A stretch of 31,396 bases of DNA from UBA1764 sp045642565. GTDB taxonomy: Bacteria; Bacillota; Clostridia; Peptostreptococcales; Anaerovoracaceae. The position numbers and the translations under genes were made by a program. The stretch's first letter is position 1. Every line of letters starts with the position of its first letter. The notes below the pieces were generated by a model, which saw nothing but the letters and a program-made list of their open reading frames with translations, did no database searches and was not told the DNA's origin. The DNA is taken from assembly GCA_045642565.1 (NCBI GenBank), contig JAZUJE010000012.1, forward strand, positions 1 through 31,396, written 5' to 3'. Positions 31,047 through 31,396 of the stretch are shown here, in pieces.

Positions 31047-31396
31047 TTATTTACCTGCTAATGTTCTATACAATTTTCTATATTTTTTTGCGGAAGAATG
31101 CCAGGAGTAATCTTTTTTCATTGCTTGTTTTTGCATTCTTTGCCATGCTTTTGGATTTTCATACCATACGGTAAGAGAATTGTCTATTGTCGCAAGTAAT
31201 TCATCTGCATTGAAGTTTGCAAATGAAAAACCTGTTCCTTCGCCTGTATATTCATTATATGGAATCACGCTGTCTTTTAATCCTCCTGTTTCTCTGACAA
31301 TAGGAAGATTTCCATAGCGCATAGCCATCATTTGTGTTAATCCGCAAGGTTCAAATCTTGATGGAACAAGGATGGCATCACCTGCAGCATATAATC
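31047..31396 (-). CDS. glgA: Glycogen synthase, C-terminal part (5' end outside window)
   Basis: About 116 residues of a GT5 ADP-glucose-dependent glycogen synthase. The frame is open to the window edge and reads AAGDAILVPSRFEPCGLTQMM, containing the conserved SRFEPCGLTQ donor-site motif, then RETGGLKDSV and the C-terminal YSWHSSAKKYRKLYR. It heads the visible part of the operon with amylase, hexokinase, pgi and pgcA. The promoter is outside the window. Confidence 0.95.
   Translation of the reverse strand, partial: LYAAGDAILVPSRFEPCGLTQMMAMRYGNLPIVRETGGLKDSVIPYNEYTGEGTGFSFANFNADELLATIDNSLTVWYENPKAWQRMQKQAMKKDYSWHSSAKKYRKLYRTLAGK

Overview
The window looks like core chromosome of a low-GC Gram-positive bacterium, most likely a clostridium-like member of the Bacillota. 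Evidence: the block priA-def-fmt-rsmB-stp-prkC-rsgA-rpe in near-Bacillus order, a PASTA-domain Ser/Thr kinase, HslUV, yraN-comM-dprA-topA synteny, AT-rich codon use, TTGACA/TATAAT promoters, and tRNA genes with encoded CCA. I see no phage, insertion sequence, CRISPR array or rRNA.

Layout. (1) 1-698, minus: 5' part of a YrbG-type Ca2+/Na+ antiporter, divergent from (2) yraN-comM-dprA, which ends at a terminator overlapping the promoter of (3) topA-hslV-hslU-hflX-yigZ. (4) 9750-11216: 15 tRNA genes, all with CCA, under one promoter and one terminator. (5) A YhcC-type radical SAM gene converging on tdk; both stop codons sit inside one shared hairpin. (6) 12834-22185: a tightly packed run queH-priA-def-fmt-rsmB-stp-prkC-rsgA-rpe. 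(7) rpsT, alone with promoter and terminator. (8) lepA-hemW, converging on (9) a minus-strand carbohydrate operon read glgA (partial)-GH13 amylase-hexokinase-pgi-pgcA.

How they work together. Block 6 joins replication restart, N-formyl-Met handling (Def/Fmt), 16S rRNA methylation, the Stp/PrkC phosphorylation switch and the ribosome GTPase RsgA. Block 9 encodes cytosolic polyglucan turnover: GlgA builds it, the GH13 enzyme cleaves it, hexokinase makes glucose-6-P, Pgi feeds glycolysis and PgcA returns glucose-1-P towards synthesis. QueH acts in queuosine synthesis, whose targets include tRNA-Asp and tRNA-Tyr, both in the array.

Most notable points. Several first genes of transcripts (lepA, yraN, queH, perhaps the radical SAM gene) have no Shine-Dalgarno and a -10 box 6-8 nt before the ATG, suggesting leaderless mRNAs. 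hemW and pgcA overlap tail to tail, and each carries the other's terminator inside its coding region. Several conserved proteins look trimmed (RsmB, PriA, DprA, hexokinase), and rlmN, trmFO and xerC are missing from expected places. tRNA-Phe has a mismatched anticodon stem, and many array tRNAs are followed directly by T tracts. I did not find a clearly new multi-gene system; the novelty is in expression architecture and protein compaction.
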